Source: Clusia tigrina
Lineage: Eukaryota; Arthropoda; Insecta; Diptera; Clusiidae
Reading direction: 5' to 3'
Length of the DNA: 64,000 nt
Assembly (NCBI GenBank): GCA_920105625.2
Contig: OV050030.1
Coordinates: forward strand, 26,134,016 to 26,198,015
Part shown: positions 58,101 through 62,989 of the stretch, in pieces
Layout of the letters: the number at the start of each line of letters is the position of its first letter
Numbering within the stretch: position 1 is the stretch's first letter
Translations under genes and position numbers: made by a program
The notes under the pieces: model-generated
What the model saw: only the letters and a program-made list of their open reading frames with translations
The model's database searches: none
What the model was told of the DNA's origin: nothing

Positions 58101-60612
58101 TTGGACGGCTGCAGGAGCAGGCAGCGCGCCAGCTGAACACAAAGCCAAGCGCTAAAGAGAATCTGCAGCGGCATCCACCAGTGTCCTAGATCTATCTAAA
58201 GTGATTATGTGCATATCGCACTCTCATGGGTGCAAACTTTGCAGATATTTGTTTATTGTTCTATGCATCTTGCACACAATTTTTCCATTATAAGGATAAA
58301 AAAGAAGACAATTTTTTGTCAACAATGGACCTTAATGCAGTCACTGTAACTGCCTCCTATCCCTGTCTCCTTCTGCCTCTGTCCTTCCTACTCCATGTGT
58401 GTTTGCGGTTGACTGGGGTTGTGTGAGCCGCCGCATCCACAACGCCAAGCGCACTTGATTTATTATTGCAGCACAATTTGTATGTGGGGAAAAAGTTCTT
58501 AATAGGAATATGACGATAAATTAAAGATGCCATCGTCGTCTGCTGAGTGCAAGCGAACCCAACCGACAATGACGTTGTTTTCTTGTTAAAACTAATTAAA
58601 AATTGCTGAATACATGCATTTAAGATCTCCAGATACGACATGCTGATGCGAAAAACTATGACATTATAAAATCTCAGAGCTCCACTGAAGGGCGCAAGAT
58701 GCGTCGCAGTACCACAACTCCGCATCATGCCACTACTATGAATGAGGGCAAGTGCTACTACAAGTACTTATACTATGTAATTGATTAATGAAACATAAGC
58801 AGCCGCTTTCATAGGCTTCAAGTAGCATTCGAGCAGGGAGATTTATATATAAAGGCAGTTATAATGTGAATGTTTTCATTAGAATTGAGTGATGGGGCAC
58901 TCAGGCAAGATGCACCTTCAAATGTTCAATACAATACAGTTCGACGCCACACAACTCAACTCATTCGTTGCTATAATGAAAATGAGTGAGTGTGTGAGGT
59001 GCCTCGGGAAAGAATGCTTAACATACAATGCTTTAAAAGCTTTCAGTTGGATAATTGCTTTGTTACCTAGTGCGAGCGAGATGGCAAGCTGATGTCATGA
59101 AGTGCACTTCACCGAATGTTGCTCAAAGAAACAAGTGAGGTACTACAAATACTCATACAAAGTCACATCAAATGAGTATTTTAGAATGCTACCGGATTTA
59201 CAATGATAATCGAAGAGAACCGCACGATATAACTGCAGGATCTCATAATAAAAGTCCTACTTCCCTGACAGTTGACTCCGAATATGAAGAATTGAGGTGC
59301 AGTGTACCACATCATATTGTAAATGAGTCATTCATGAGTATTTTATATTGAATATGGAATTGTATTCAACGAGAACATGATATGATAGAAAAACTCATTT
59401 AGTTTAAAGTTGACTGTAGGTTAGATTAGGTGAGGTTAGACTGGCCGGCCGTGAAGACCACATCCCTTTCAGGTCCTTTGCGGTGCCAGATGGATATCCA
59501 TTTAAGAGCTGTAGTATGAATCGTTGCACAGGAAGACGCTCTTAGCAAATCTTAAGAGCGAAACTATCCCTAGTTGTGCGACCTCTTCTTGTCCTTCAAA
59601 CCAGGGAGCTCCTACATATGATAAGCGCGTTTTAGATATGGCGGGGCATACGCATAGTAGAGAAAGTTGACTGAAACTGTGATAAAATAACTCAGAGTCC
59701 ACACACGAAAATTGATTAATTATTTGTTTGCAATATCCTTACTGGAGAGGTCGATCTTTAATCATCAATTATAATGCTCTCGAATTAGTTTAGAATTCAT
59801 GTTCAGGCTGCGAAAGATACTTAAAGAGAGTTAAGGGCCTTGGCTCACAAAATTCGGTATCTGCAGAGTCACAATATCATTACAGGACAGTTCGATCTGT
59901 AATCATCAATTACAATTCTGTCGAACTGGATTATAATTCATATTCAGGCTGCAAAGGATACCTAAACAGAGTTAACACCCTTGGCCCACAAAATTTGGTT
60001 CCAACAATTTGGCTTCTCGAAATTTTCTACATTCAAAAAGTGTTCGAAATGAAAGGCATCACCCAAGTCCGGAACTCAACAAGGAAAATACTCGTACTAC
60101 TACAAATCCACACCTCATTTACACTGTACTCGCTGGCACATGTGTAAAAATGTTTATGATAGGCAAATAAAATAAACTCTCATCACCTTTATGGGTGTCC
60201 ATACCTGTGGACTGTCGAGACGATCCAACGATTGCCGGCGTGACGGATAATCGTCGAGTGTGAGTATCTGCTGAGCGGCCGGACAATTCTTATTCGAGTG
60301 CTGATGCAAATGCTGTTGCGATGCGGTGAGCGGCGGGGCCGGTGGTGGTGTTATCGACCCGCAAGGACTGCCCGGACAGGGGCTGCCGGGGCAGGGACTG
60401 CTGCAGCGACTGCGACATGAGGGACTGTAGCAGAGATTCGTTTGCGGTGCTGACGGTGTGTTCGGACAGGTGCTGGCCGCAGTGGTGGTGCTGGCCACGC
60501 ACGGTTCCTCCTCCTGTTGCACCAAATTCACTGGCAATGGCGTGCATTGCGTGTTGCGTCGTGGCGAACGACCACGATCGACTGTGGTGGCACTCCAGTA
60601 ACCCCAGGCCAT
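27449..60612 (-). CDS. aPKC: Atypical protein kinase C (aPKC), multi-exon, long N-terminal isoform
   Basis: aPKC is the Ser/Thr kinase of the Par polarity complex (with Par-6, Bazooka/Par-3 and Cdc42), acting at the apical cortex on substrates such as Lgl, Numb and Crumbs. The exons read in frame are 60612-60187 (or -60205), 55966-55078, 35583-35533, 33645-33560, 33469-32474, 32405-32211, 31829-31708 or 27864-27749, and 27536-27449, giving about 942-950 residues. All junctions have GT/AG ends and consistent phases. In order the protein has a low-complexity N-terminus, a pseudosubstrate ([12 protein letters not shown], Ala in place of the phospho-residue), one C1 zinc domain, a hinge with a Gln run, an AGC kinase domain, a turn motif (LTPDD) and an aPKC-type hydrophobic motif (FEGFEY, Glu replacing Ser/Thr). 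The PB1 domain of the classical isoform, which binds Par-6, is not encoded anywhere I can see here. The kinase identity is certain; inclusion of the two N-terminal exons is inferred from splice phase. Confidence 0.9.
27749..27864 (-). CDS. aPKC: aPKC alternative C-tail exon B (classical fly type)
   Basis: A 116-nt exon, acceptor CATAG and donor GA|GTAAGT, entry phase 0 and exit phase 2. It encodes [20 protein letters not shown], then [17 protein letters not shown], matching the known Drosophila aPKC C-tail. It contains the turn motif LTPDD but NFP where exon A has NFD. The final codon is completed by the first base of exon 27536-27449, restoring [14 protein letters not shown]. Confidence 0.95.
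28154..28190 (-). CDS. Candidate microexon 2 (37 nt) in aPKC intron
   Basis: The block follows a 73-nt intron-like spacer (28263-28191) with GTGAGT, a TTAAT branch-like site, T-rich tract and TTTTTAAG. It ends CGAAAGG|GTACGT, a strong donor. Joined to microexon 1 in phase 0 it reads ...[12 protein letters not shown] and leaves the frame unchanged, so it could be inserted between DWEM and a downstream phase-0 exon. Function is unknown. Confidence 0.35.
28264..28286 (-). CDS. Candidate microexon 1 (23 nt) in aPKC intron
   Basis: A GC-rich 23-nt block between GCACTAG and GTGAGT in otherwise AT-rich intron, located between the two alternative C-tail exons. With the second block it makes 60 nt, open in phase 0 (20 codons, no stop). 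An alternative reading in which the block extends further upstream in another frame meets a TGA shortly after the junction. I recognise no homologous protein. It is supported by splice signals and base composition only. Confidence 0.35.
28640..28795. repeat. 22-bp tandem repeat
   Basis: About seven copies of CATCCCTGTTTATCAGTCTGG in the aPKC intron between the alternative C-tail exons. Confidence 0.9.
28850..30366. repeat. GAATG-type degenerate satellite, left part
   Basis: Loose variants of AATGAATGCAAAGGAATGGA, with more regular blocks at about 29270-29520. It is interrupted by a MITE at 30367-30565. Confidence 0.85.
30367..30565. mobile_element. MITE inserted in the GAATG satellite
   Basis: Imperfect terminal inverted repeats of about 25 bp: AAGCATAGATTAAAGAAATA at the left and the complement of TATTTCTTTACTCTATGCTT at the right. 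The 199-bp interior is non-coding. Repeat units flank it on both sides. Confidence 0.8.
30566..31130. repeat. GAATG-type degenerate satellite, right part
   Basis: Continues the left part. Blocks of AAATGAATTCATGCGAATGC (20 bp) are tandem at about 30935-31095. Confidence 0.85.
31131..31707. other. Intron sequence of aPKC, nothing recognised
   Basis: Intron 3' of exon A (between the two alternative C-tail exons); no repeat or coding signal stands out. Confidence 0.5.
31708..31829 (-). CDS. aPKC: aPKC alternative C-tail exon A (NFD type)
   Basis: A 122-nt exon, acceptor AATTAAG and donor CC|GTAAGT, entry phase 0 and exit phase 2. It encodes [20 protein letters not shown], then [19 protein letters not shown]. 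It aligns with exon B in position, phase and motifs (Q/K-E/Q-V-x-PP, NF, FT, LTPDD). Unlike exon B it carries the NFD triplet that in vertebrate PKCs reaches back to the ATP pocket. The Thr of LTPDD is the turn-motif phospho-site. Its acceptor lacks a C/T before AAG but has T-rich sequence upstream. It is likely used instead of exon B: joining both would duplicate the turn motif. Confidence 0.88.
32211..32405 (-). CDS. aPKC: aPKC exon: kinase C-lobe end
   Basis: A 195-nt (65-codon) exon with CACACAG acceptor and ATG|GTAAGT donor. It encodes [20 protein letters not shown] through [18 protein letters not shown] to FFKSIDWEM, the last helices of the kinase C-lobe. It leaves in phase 0, which suits both alternative C-tail exons (31829-31708 and 27864-27749) as well as the microexon pair and the distal exon candidate. 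Confidence 0.96.
32474..33469 (-). CDS. aPKC: aPKC exon: C1 domain, hinge and most of the kinase domain
   Basis: A 996-nt (332-codon) exon, ATTACAG acceptor and CAG|GTGAGT donor, both between codons. It completes the C1 zinc domain ([20 protein letters not shown] spacing), then a variable acidic/proline-rich hinge with a six-Gln run, then [20 protein letters not shown] starting the kinase. Visible catalytic features are GRGSYAKV (P-loop), AMKVIKK (ATP lysine), YRDLKLDN (catalytic loop), DYG in place of DFG as is usual in aPKCs, the activation loop [16 protein letters not shown] with its PDK1-site Thr, and [16 protein letters not shown] at the end. The sequence is intact. The hinge has diverged from Drosophila while the kinase is nearly identical, which fits a different fly family. 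Confidence 0.97.
33560..33645 (-). CDS. aPKC: aPKC exon: pseudosubstrate and start of C1 domain
   Basis: An 86-nt exon with TTTACAG acceptor and GTGAGT donor. It encodes (R)[18 protein letters not shown], the autoinhibitory pseudosubstrate with Ala at the phospho-acceptor position, then [10 protein letters not shown], which carries the first zinc-binding His of the C1 domain. It ends between codons and joins RAFCAYC in the next exon. The pseudosubstrate occupies the catalytic cleft until released by binding partners such as Cdc42-Par-6 in the classical isoform. Confidence 0.95.
33720..34290. repeat. About 110-130 bp tandem repeat with GAGA tracts, 4-5 copies
   Basis: Each unit has a (GA)n tract, then ACAGCTGATTT, TATATAACCCATAACAGAAC and CTCAACTCAAAGATCTCCTC. 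It lies in the aPKC intron just upstream of the pseudosubstrate exon. (GA)n can bind GAGA factor and CAGCTG is an E-box; use is inferred only. Confidence 0.8.
34490..35060. repeat. Diverged direct duplication of about 230 bp
   Basis: TTTGTGGGTCCATTGTG...TTTCGATGTCTTCAGTG (from about 34505) is repeated as TTTGTGGGTCTATTGTA...TTTCGATGTCTTCAGTGG (from about 34880). The motif CCGTGGTATCACAAAGGCCCA between them links it to a retroelement 3' end. Confidence 0.6.
35533..35583 (-). CDS. aPKC: aPKC exon: linker before pseudosubstrate
   Basis: A 51-nt exon, TATAG acceptor and GTAAGT donor, entering in phase 1 and leaving after one base of an Arg codon. It encodes (V)[16 protein letters not shown](R), almost the same as the segment linking PB1 to the pseudosubstrate in Drosophila aPKC. 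In the classical isoform it would be joined to a PB1 exon; in this window the only phase-compatible upstream coding exon I find is N2. Confidence 0.9.
35600..36560. other. aPKC intron, nothing firm
   Basis: No coding block or known repeat. A donor-like GGTAAGCAT follows a C-rich stretch near 36120-36172 on the + strand, without a matching frame. Confidence 0.4.
36565..36668. repeat. 15-bp TATTATATTATATAT-type repeat
   Basis: Perfect or near-perfect short AT repeat in the intron. Confidence 0.9.
37100..37155. repeat. AC microsatellite
   Basis: (AC)n with few interruptions; a second short one lies at about 37300-37325. Confidence 0.9.
37560..37770 (-). promoter_or_regulatory. Possible internal promoter/5' UTR of a shorter aPKC transcript
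   Basis: A GC-richer block about 2 kb upstream of exon 35583. The - strand contains GCTCAGTATGG, an arthropod initiator-like TCAGT, followed by GTGTGTGCGTGCGTGTTGCG. There is no long open frame. A promoter here could start PB1-less transcripts; evidence is compositional only. Confidence 0.25.
37771..39284. other. No gene seen
   Basis: aPKC intron. CGTACGA-containing segments at about 38760-38910 form a weak two-copy repeat (GTTCCTAGTCACTAAATCGT). Confidence 0.5.
39285..40040. repeat. 71-bp tandem repeat, about 10 copies
   Basis: The unit includes CGCCACTCTATCGAGGATAG, ACAGACTTTTGTATGG and AAAGTTATCGAGTAAAGTAG. Starts at 39291, 39362 and 39433 show the 71-bp period. Later copies are more diverged. 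Confidence 0.92.
40593..40784 (-). mobile_element. hAT-like MITE, copy 1
   Basis: 192 bp, flanked by the perfect 8-bp duplication GTAGGCAC (40585-40592, 40785-40792). Termini are CAGAGAACACAGAGAA and its complement; 8-bp duplications and CAGAG-type ends fit the hAT superfamily. The interior has three 20-21 bp repeats around GAATCCACTCAAAATCGTGG. Orientation is opposite to copies 2 and 3. Confidence 0.9.
41379..41990 (-). mobile_element. Internally deleted mariner-family transposon
   Basis: The left end reads TACGAGGTGTGATCAAAAAA, a mariner-type terminus beside TA. The - strand encodes an N-terminal helix-turn-helix part ([20 protein letters not shown]) fused by deletion to the C-terminal part ([18 protein letters not shown]); the region with the first two catalytic Asp residues is missing, and an in-frame stop follows KQEL. 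The matching right terminus is not found. It belongs to a different family from the 24-kb copy. Confidence 0.82.
42331..42385 (-). mobile_element. Fragment of the same non-LTR 3' UTR seen at 966-1075
   Basis: CTGCGACCTGAAAGATCTAT and its flanks are the reverse complement of the 1.0-kb UTR with a few substitutions. No coding part is left. Confidence 0.6.
42642..42828 (+). mobile_element. hAT-like MITE, copy 2
   Basis: 187 bp between TTATGAAG (42634-42641) and TTATAAAG (42829-42836), an 8-bp duplication with one mismatch. Ends CAGAGTAAACATAG / CTCTGTGTTCTCTG are slightly decayed at the left. The interior GAATCCACTGAAAATCGTGT repeats match copies 1 and 3. Confidence 0.88.
42840..44150. other. 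No gene seen
   Basis: aPKC intron without recognised repeat; short frames only. Confidence 0.5.
44155..44815. repeat. About 82-bp tandem repeat, eight copies
   Basis: The unit includes TTTGGCAGCACAGTTCCAAG, GAAGGCAACACTGGCAACAA and CATATTGATATTTTTACATG. Some units lack the first block. Several overlapping frames on both strands arise from it. Confidence 0.9.
45030..45221 (+). mobile_element. hAT-like MITE, copy 3
   Basis: 192 bp flanked by the perfect duplication ATAGTGAC (45022-45029, 45222-45229). It has the same ends and three-fold interior repeat as copies 1 and 2. Being intact with a perfect duplication, it looks young. Confidence 0.92.
45230..47870. other. No gene; GC-richer block at 46.1-46.9 kb
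   Basis: The part at 46060-46930 is less AT-rich than its surroundings and could hold an untranslated aPKC exon or promoter on the - strand, but I find no frame longer than about 80 codons with a domain and no clear core promoter. Confidence 0.35.
47880..50360. repeat. A-rich, strand-asymmetric satellite with about 300-bp units
   Basis: The + strand is almost all A with some T and C and very little G. A recurring start (ATTAAAAAAGGTGTTAAGAA then AACAAACGAAATATAAAAAA) is found at about 48515, 48745, 49029, 49410, 49682, 50004 and 50321, giving units of 230-380 bp. The Phe/Leu-rich - strand frames of 60-208 codons are artefacts. Confidence 0.85.
50361..50565. repeat. CCACGCCCAC dispersed repeat, left of a retroelement
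   Basis: Contains CTGCCACGCCCACAATTAAC and GCCACGCCCACTATTGATAC; the matching copy is at 51770-51930. Confidence 0.6.
50566..51670 (-). pseudogene. RNase H domain and C-terminus of a non-LTR retrotransposon, broken
   Basis: The - strand reads [10 protein letters not shown] (RNase H first Asp replaced by Gly), then after a frameshift [33 protein letters not shown] (catalytic Glu replaced by Lys), [14 protein letters not shown] (Asp kept), a stop and frameshift, [19 protein letters not shown] (fourth acidic position kept), ending in a degenerate C-terminal zinc region. Two of the four acidic residues are lost, so it is dead. It is 5' truncated: no reverse transcriptase. It abuts GTTAGGTTAGGTT at the 50.57-kb side. 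Confidence 0.85.
51671..53525. repeat. Old dispersed repeats, including CCACGCCCAC family; no gene
   Basis: Copies of the CCACGCCCAC family at about 51770-51930 and 52275-52310. The rest to 53.5 kb has irregular recurrences such as CTCATACAAAATTC but no coding evidence. Confidence 0.5.
53527..53622. repeat. 21-bp tandem repeat, four copies
   Basis: The unit is GTTTGTTACTCTACTTTGGAC. Confidence 0.9.
53623..54204. other. aPKC intron, nothing recognised
   Basis: Weak recurrences of ATCAAAA..AGATCCC at 53880-54000 only. Confidence 0.5.
54205..54990. repeat. About 33-bp tandem repeat, about 24 copies
   Basis: The unit is CATGATCCAGAGATAACATA plus ATTGGAACAAAGAT. It ends about 90 bp below exon N2. 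Confidence 0.92.
55078..55966 (-). CDS. aPKC: aPKC candidate second N-terminal exon (N2), Ser/Gly/His-rich
   Basis: An 889-nt open exon with acceptor TATACAG (last G at 55967) and donor ACAG|GTACGT. It begins [16 protein letters not shown], which looks structured, followed by low-complexity Ser-Gly-His tracts ([19 protein letters not shown]) and Gly/Ser/Cys-rich segments, and ends [10 protein letters not shown] plus one base. That last G completes a Val codon with the TA starting exon 35583, giving [16 protein letters not shown], in frame with the aPKC sequence just before the pseudosubstrate. Entry phase 0 matches either donor of exon N1. The conserved-looking ends around a fast-evolving repeat core suggest a disordered scaffold region. 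There is no PB1 domain here. Confidence 0.72.
56432..57035. repeat. 47-bp tandem repeat, about 13 copies
   Basis: The unit is TAACGATGATCTTACAGTAC plus CCATGAACACATAATCAGACCTATTTC; first starts at 56432 and 56479. Copies are very uniform, with ACAGTACCC and AAAGTATCT variants, suggesting recent expansion. Confidence 0.95.
57245..57605. repeat. About 120-bp tandem repeat, three copies
   Basis: The unit runs from AAGAGCCTAAGAACAGGAAT through CAAACTTGTCAAGGAAAAAC to GAGTTATCCAACCAAGAAGA. Confidence 0.85.
57606..59399. other. No firm gene; one GC-richer frame at 57.9-58.2 kb
   Basis: A 94-codon - strand frame (58174-57890, [20 protein letters not shown]...) starts with a signal-peptide-like hydrophobic stretch and is GC-richer than its surroundings. 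I see no homologue, and it may be chance or part of an untranslated exon. Confidence 0.3.
59400..59700. mobile_element. Probable non-LTR retroelement fragment
   Basis: Starts with GTTAGATTAGGTGAGGTTAG, like the GTTAGGTTAGGTT edge of the 50.6-kb element. Its - strand reads [20 protein letters not shown] in one frame, with the look of a decayed retroelement coding end. Family uncertain. Confidence 0.4.
59720..60000. repeat. 141-bp direct duplication
   Basis: Two diverged copies, from GGTCGATCTTTAATCATCAA and TTCGATCTGTAATCATCAAT, about 141 bp apart. Confidence 0.75.
60187..60612 (-). CDS. aPKC: aPKC candidate alternative first coding exon (N1)
   Basis: The open frame starts [10 protein letters not shown] at 60612, four sense codons after an in-frame TGA, so the start is well fixed. 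It is rich in Cys, Ser and Pro ([19 protein letters not shown], then a PPPAPP stretch) and contains [10 protein letters not shown], a basophilic-kinase-like RRxS site. Two phase-0 donors are possible: CAG|GTATGG (exon end 60205) and AAG|GTGATG (exon end 60187), differing by VWTPIK. The exon stands out as GC-rich in AT-rich surroundings. No domain is recognised. It probably joins 55966-55078. The exon could instead belong to a different gene nested in the aPKC interval, but the downstream phase chain makes that less likely. Confidence 0.7.
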
Positions 60613-60616
60613 AACT

Positions 60617-60625
60617 TTTATAGTT
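60617..60625 (-). promoter_or_regulatory. TATA-like motif just before the N1 start codon
   Basis: The - strand reads CTATAAAAG only a few bases before the ATG at 60612. A TATA box normally acts about 30 bp upstream of the start site, which would put transcription start inside the coding exon, so it may be coincidental or drive a shorter transcript. Confidence 0.25.
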
Positions 60626-60671
60626 CAAACGAATTGTGTTGCTCACGACTTTTTGCAAGGTAATTTTTAAG

Positions 60672-61098
60672 CACTATCGATAAATTTCGTTGATCGATTT
60701 TTGTTGTTGTTTTTATCAATCGATTAAATTGGTTTTCTTAATTATTATATCGATAATTGCGTTTATCGATTTTTCTTGTTGTTTTTATCAATCGATTAAA
60801 TTGATTTTTTTTAGCACTATCGATAAATTTTGTTTATCGATTTTTGTTGTTGTTTTTATCAATCGATTAAATTGATTTTTTTTAGCACTATCGATAAATT
60901 TCGTTTATCGATCTTTGTTGTTGTGTTTTCTATCAATCGATTAAATTGATTTTTTAGCTCTGTCGATAATTGCGTTTATCGATTTTTTGTTGTTGTTTTT
61001 ATCAATCGATTAAATTGGTTTTCTTAGCACTATCGATAAATTTCGTTTATCGATTTTTCTTGTTGTTTTTATAAATCGATTAAATTGATTTTTTTAGC
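60672..61098. repeat. 71-bp tandem repeat (x6) packed with ATCGAT/DREF-type sites
   Basis: Six units of about 71 bp, each holding three CGAT-centred sites: TATCGATA, TTATCGATT and AATCGATTAAAT, separated by TTGTTGTTGTTT. Five units have a perfect TATCGATA, the DREF recognition element; one has TGTCGATA. CGATA is also the core bound by the BEAF-32 insulator protein in Drosophila. The array ends about 60 bp upstream, in transcript order, of the N1 start codon, so a promoter or boundary role is plausible but inferred. Confidence 0.8.
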
Positions 61099-61309
61099 AC
61101 TTAAATTGTGTTTTGCGGATCACTTTTGATTATAAATTTGTTTGCATTTAATTCGATTTTATCACATTTATATGAAATTTAACACATGCGATTCCACGAT
61201 TCGATTAAAATTGCCGGTTCATTTTAGATAAAAATAATCTATTTATTTATCAGTTATGCTATGAAAACATTTTAAAGGCATTGATTAATGGGAGTGGCAG
61301 ACTCCAACG

Positions 61310-61376
61310 AATAACAATTAATTGCAAGAATAACAATTAATTGCTAGAATGACAATTAATTGCTAGAATAACTATT

Positions 61377-61436
<60 letters not shown>
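61310..61436. repeat. TAACAATTAATTGC repeat and long (AT)n
   Basis: Four copies of AATAACAATTAATTGCTAGA followed by about 25 AT dinucleotides. Confidence 0.9.
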
Positions 61437-61444
<8 letters not shown>

Positions 61445-62045
61445 GATTTGTCGGCACCGTAGAGTCCTGTCTTCAAAACTTAATCAAACAATAACTAAAG
61501 ATGTGGAAGATTCAATGCTATAATAGTTTTCCCAGCTGATATAGCATATCCTCATAACACTCCATGAGCATTAATGAACCAAATATCATCATTGCTACCC
61601 ATCTTGCCTTAAAGGAATATGTAGATAAGCCCTTCGAACAGAGGAGAACAGAACGACTTTTCCCGACATATTTAATCAACAATTTAGGAACTATATTTTT
61701 ATATATTTATATAGATACGAGTATATTCTATCCCAGACATTTTATAAGACCATATCTAGAAATTTCTCCTATGTTTACAACTGCTTTTCTGCAAATAACT
61801 TTAGGAATTTAACCAAATTTCATCTAAAGTCTAGTTTCCAAAGTAACGCACAAAGTAATATTGAAATCTGAAGCCTTATTATCTGGACCAGGAAAGGATA
61901 TCCTTGATAATGATTCGAAACATAAAAAATACTAATTTAAATTGAGCTTCCCAAAGCCCAGATTCGGAACAAAGCGAATCAATTGTGTTCAATGATATAA
62001 AGCCAAAGGTTACAGATAGAAAAACAGAGAATCGACACAGCTTTT
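61437..62045. other. No gene seen
   Basis: AT-rich; a short + strand frame at 61564-61812 has no domain. Confidence 0.5.
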
Positions 62046-62345
62046 AAAACGATTCTGAAAGAATCTTAACAAGGATAATGATAAAAGAAATTAAGCAAAA
62101 TATCCAAAGAGAGGTTATAGAGAAAAATGATGATTGAACTTGTTATTAAATGAAAGGAATCTGAAAAAATCTAAACAAGGATAATGATTAAAGACATTAA
62201 GCAAAATATCCAAAGAGAGGTTATAGAGAAATATAATGATTGAACCTGTTATTAAATGAAAGGAATCTGAAAAAATCTAAACAAGGATAATGATTAAAGA
62301 AATTAAGCAAAAGATCCAGAGGTTATAGAGAAAAATGATGATTGC
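62046..62345. repeat. About 110-bp tandem repeat, three copies
   Basis: The unit includes GAAAGGAATCTGAAAAAATC, AACAAGGATAATGATTAAAG and AGAGAGGTTATAGAGAAA. Confidence 0.85.
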
Positions 62346-62779
62346 GAAACCGTGAACTACGGTTAAATAAATGAAAAAGTAAATACAATTTAATCAATGT
62401 ATTTATTATAAATGCTTCTTCGGAACTACCCGATTATATATGTGAAGATTTAATCCTAAAACTAAAGGAACTACGGTTATGTTCAAGAAGCAGTGATAAA
62501 TATGTTGCGAAGATTATAAAAAGCCAATATTCGAGGAGACAATTGGCATCAAAAGTTAATATTATGAAGAGAAAAAGGTCATATTATGAAAACAAAAAGT
62601 TAATATAATGAAGAGAAAAAGGATTTCTGTCCTTTGTTTCGAATCTCTGGAAATATTTATCCTATTAAAATGAAAGTTTCACACTGCCCAAGGATATAAA
62701 AATATGTAGAACGAAATATTGTCCGCATTAAAATCTGTTCCAACTAAAAAAGTGTGCTTTTGTAAGCCAATTAGTACTT

Positions 62780-62985
62780 TAAAGTACCTATGAAATATAC
62801 GTATATATACCTATATATAGCATGCCATATACATATATGTATATACCTATATATAGCATAACATATACATATATACCTATATATAGCATGACACATACAT
62901 ATATACCTATATAAAGCATGACACATACATTTATACCTATATAAAGCATGTCACATCCATATACACCTGTATAAAGCATGCATCC
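62780..62985. repeat. About 30-bp tandem repeat, six copies
   Basis: The unit is ACCTATATATAGCATGACAC plus ATACATATAT. Confidence 0.9.
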
Positions 62986-62989
62986 CTAT

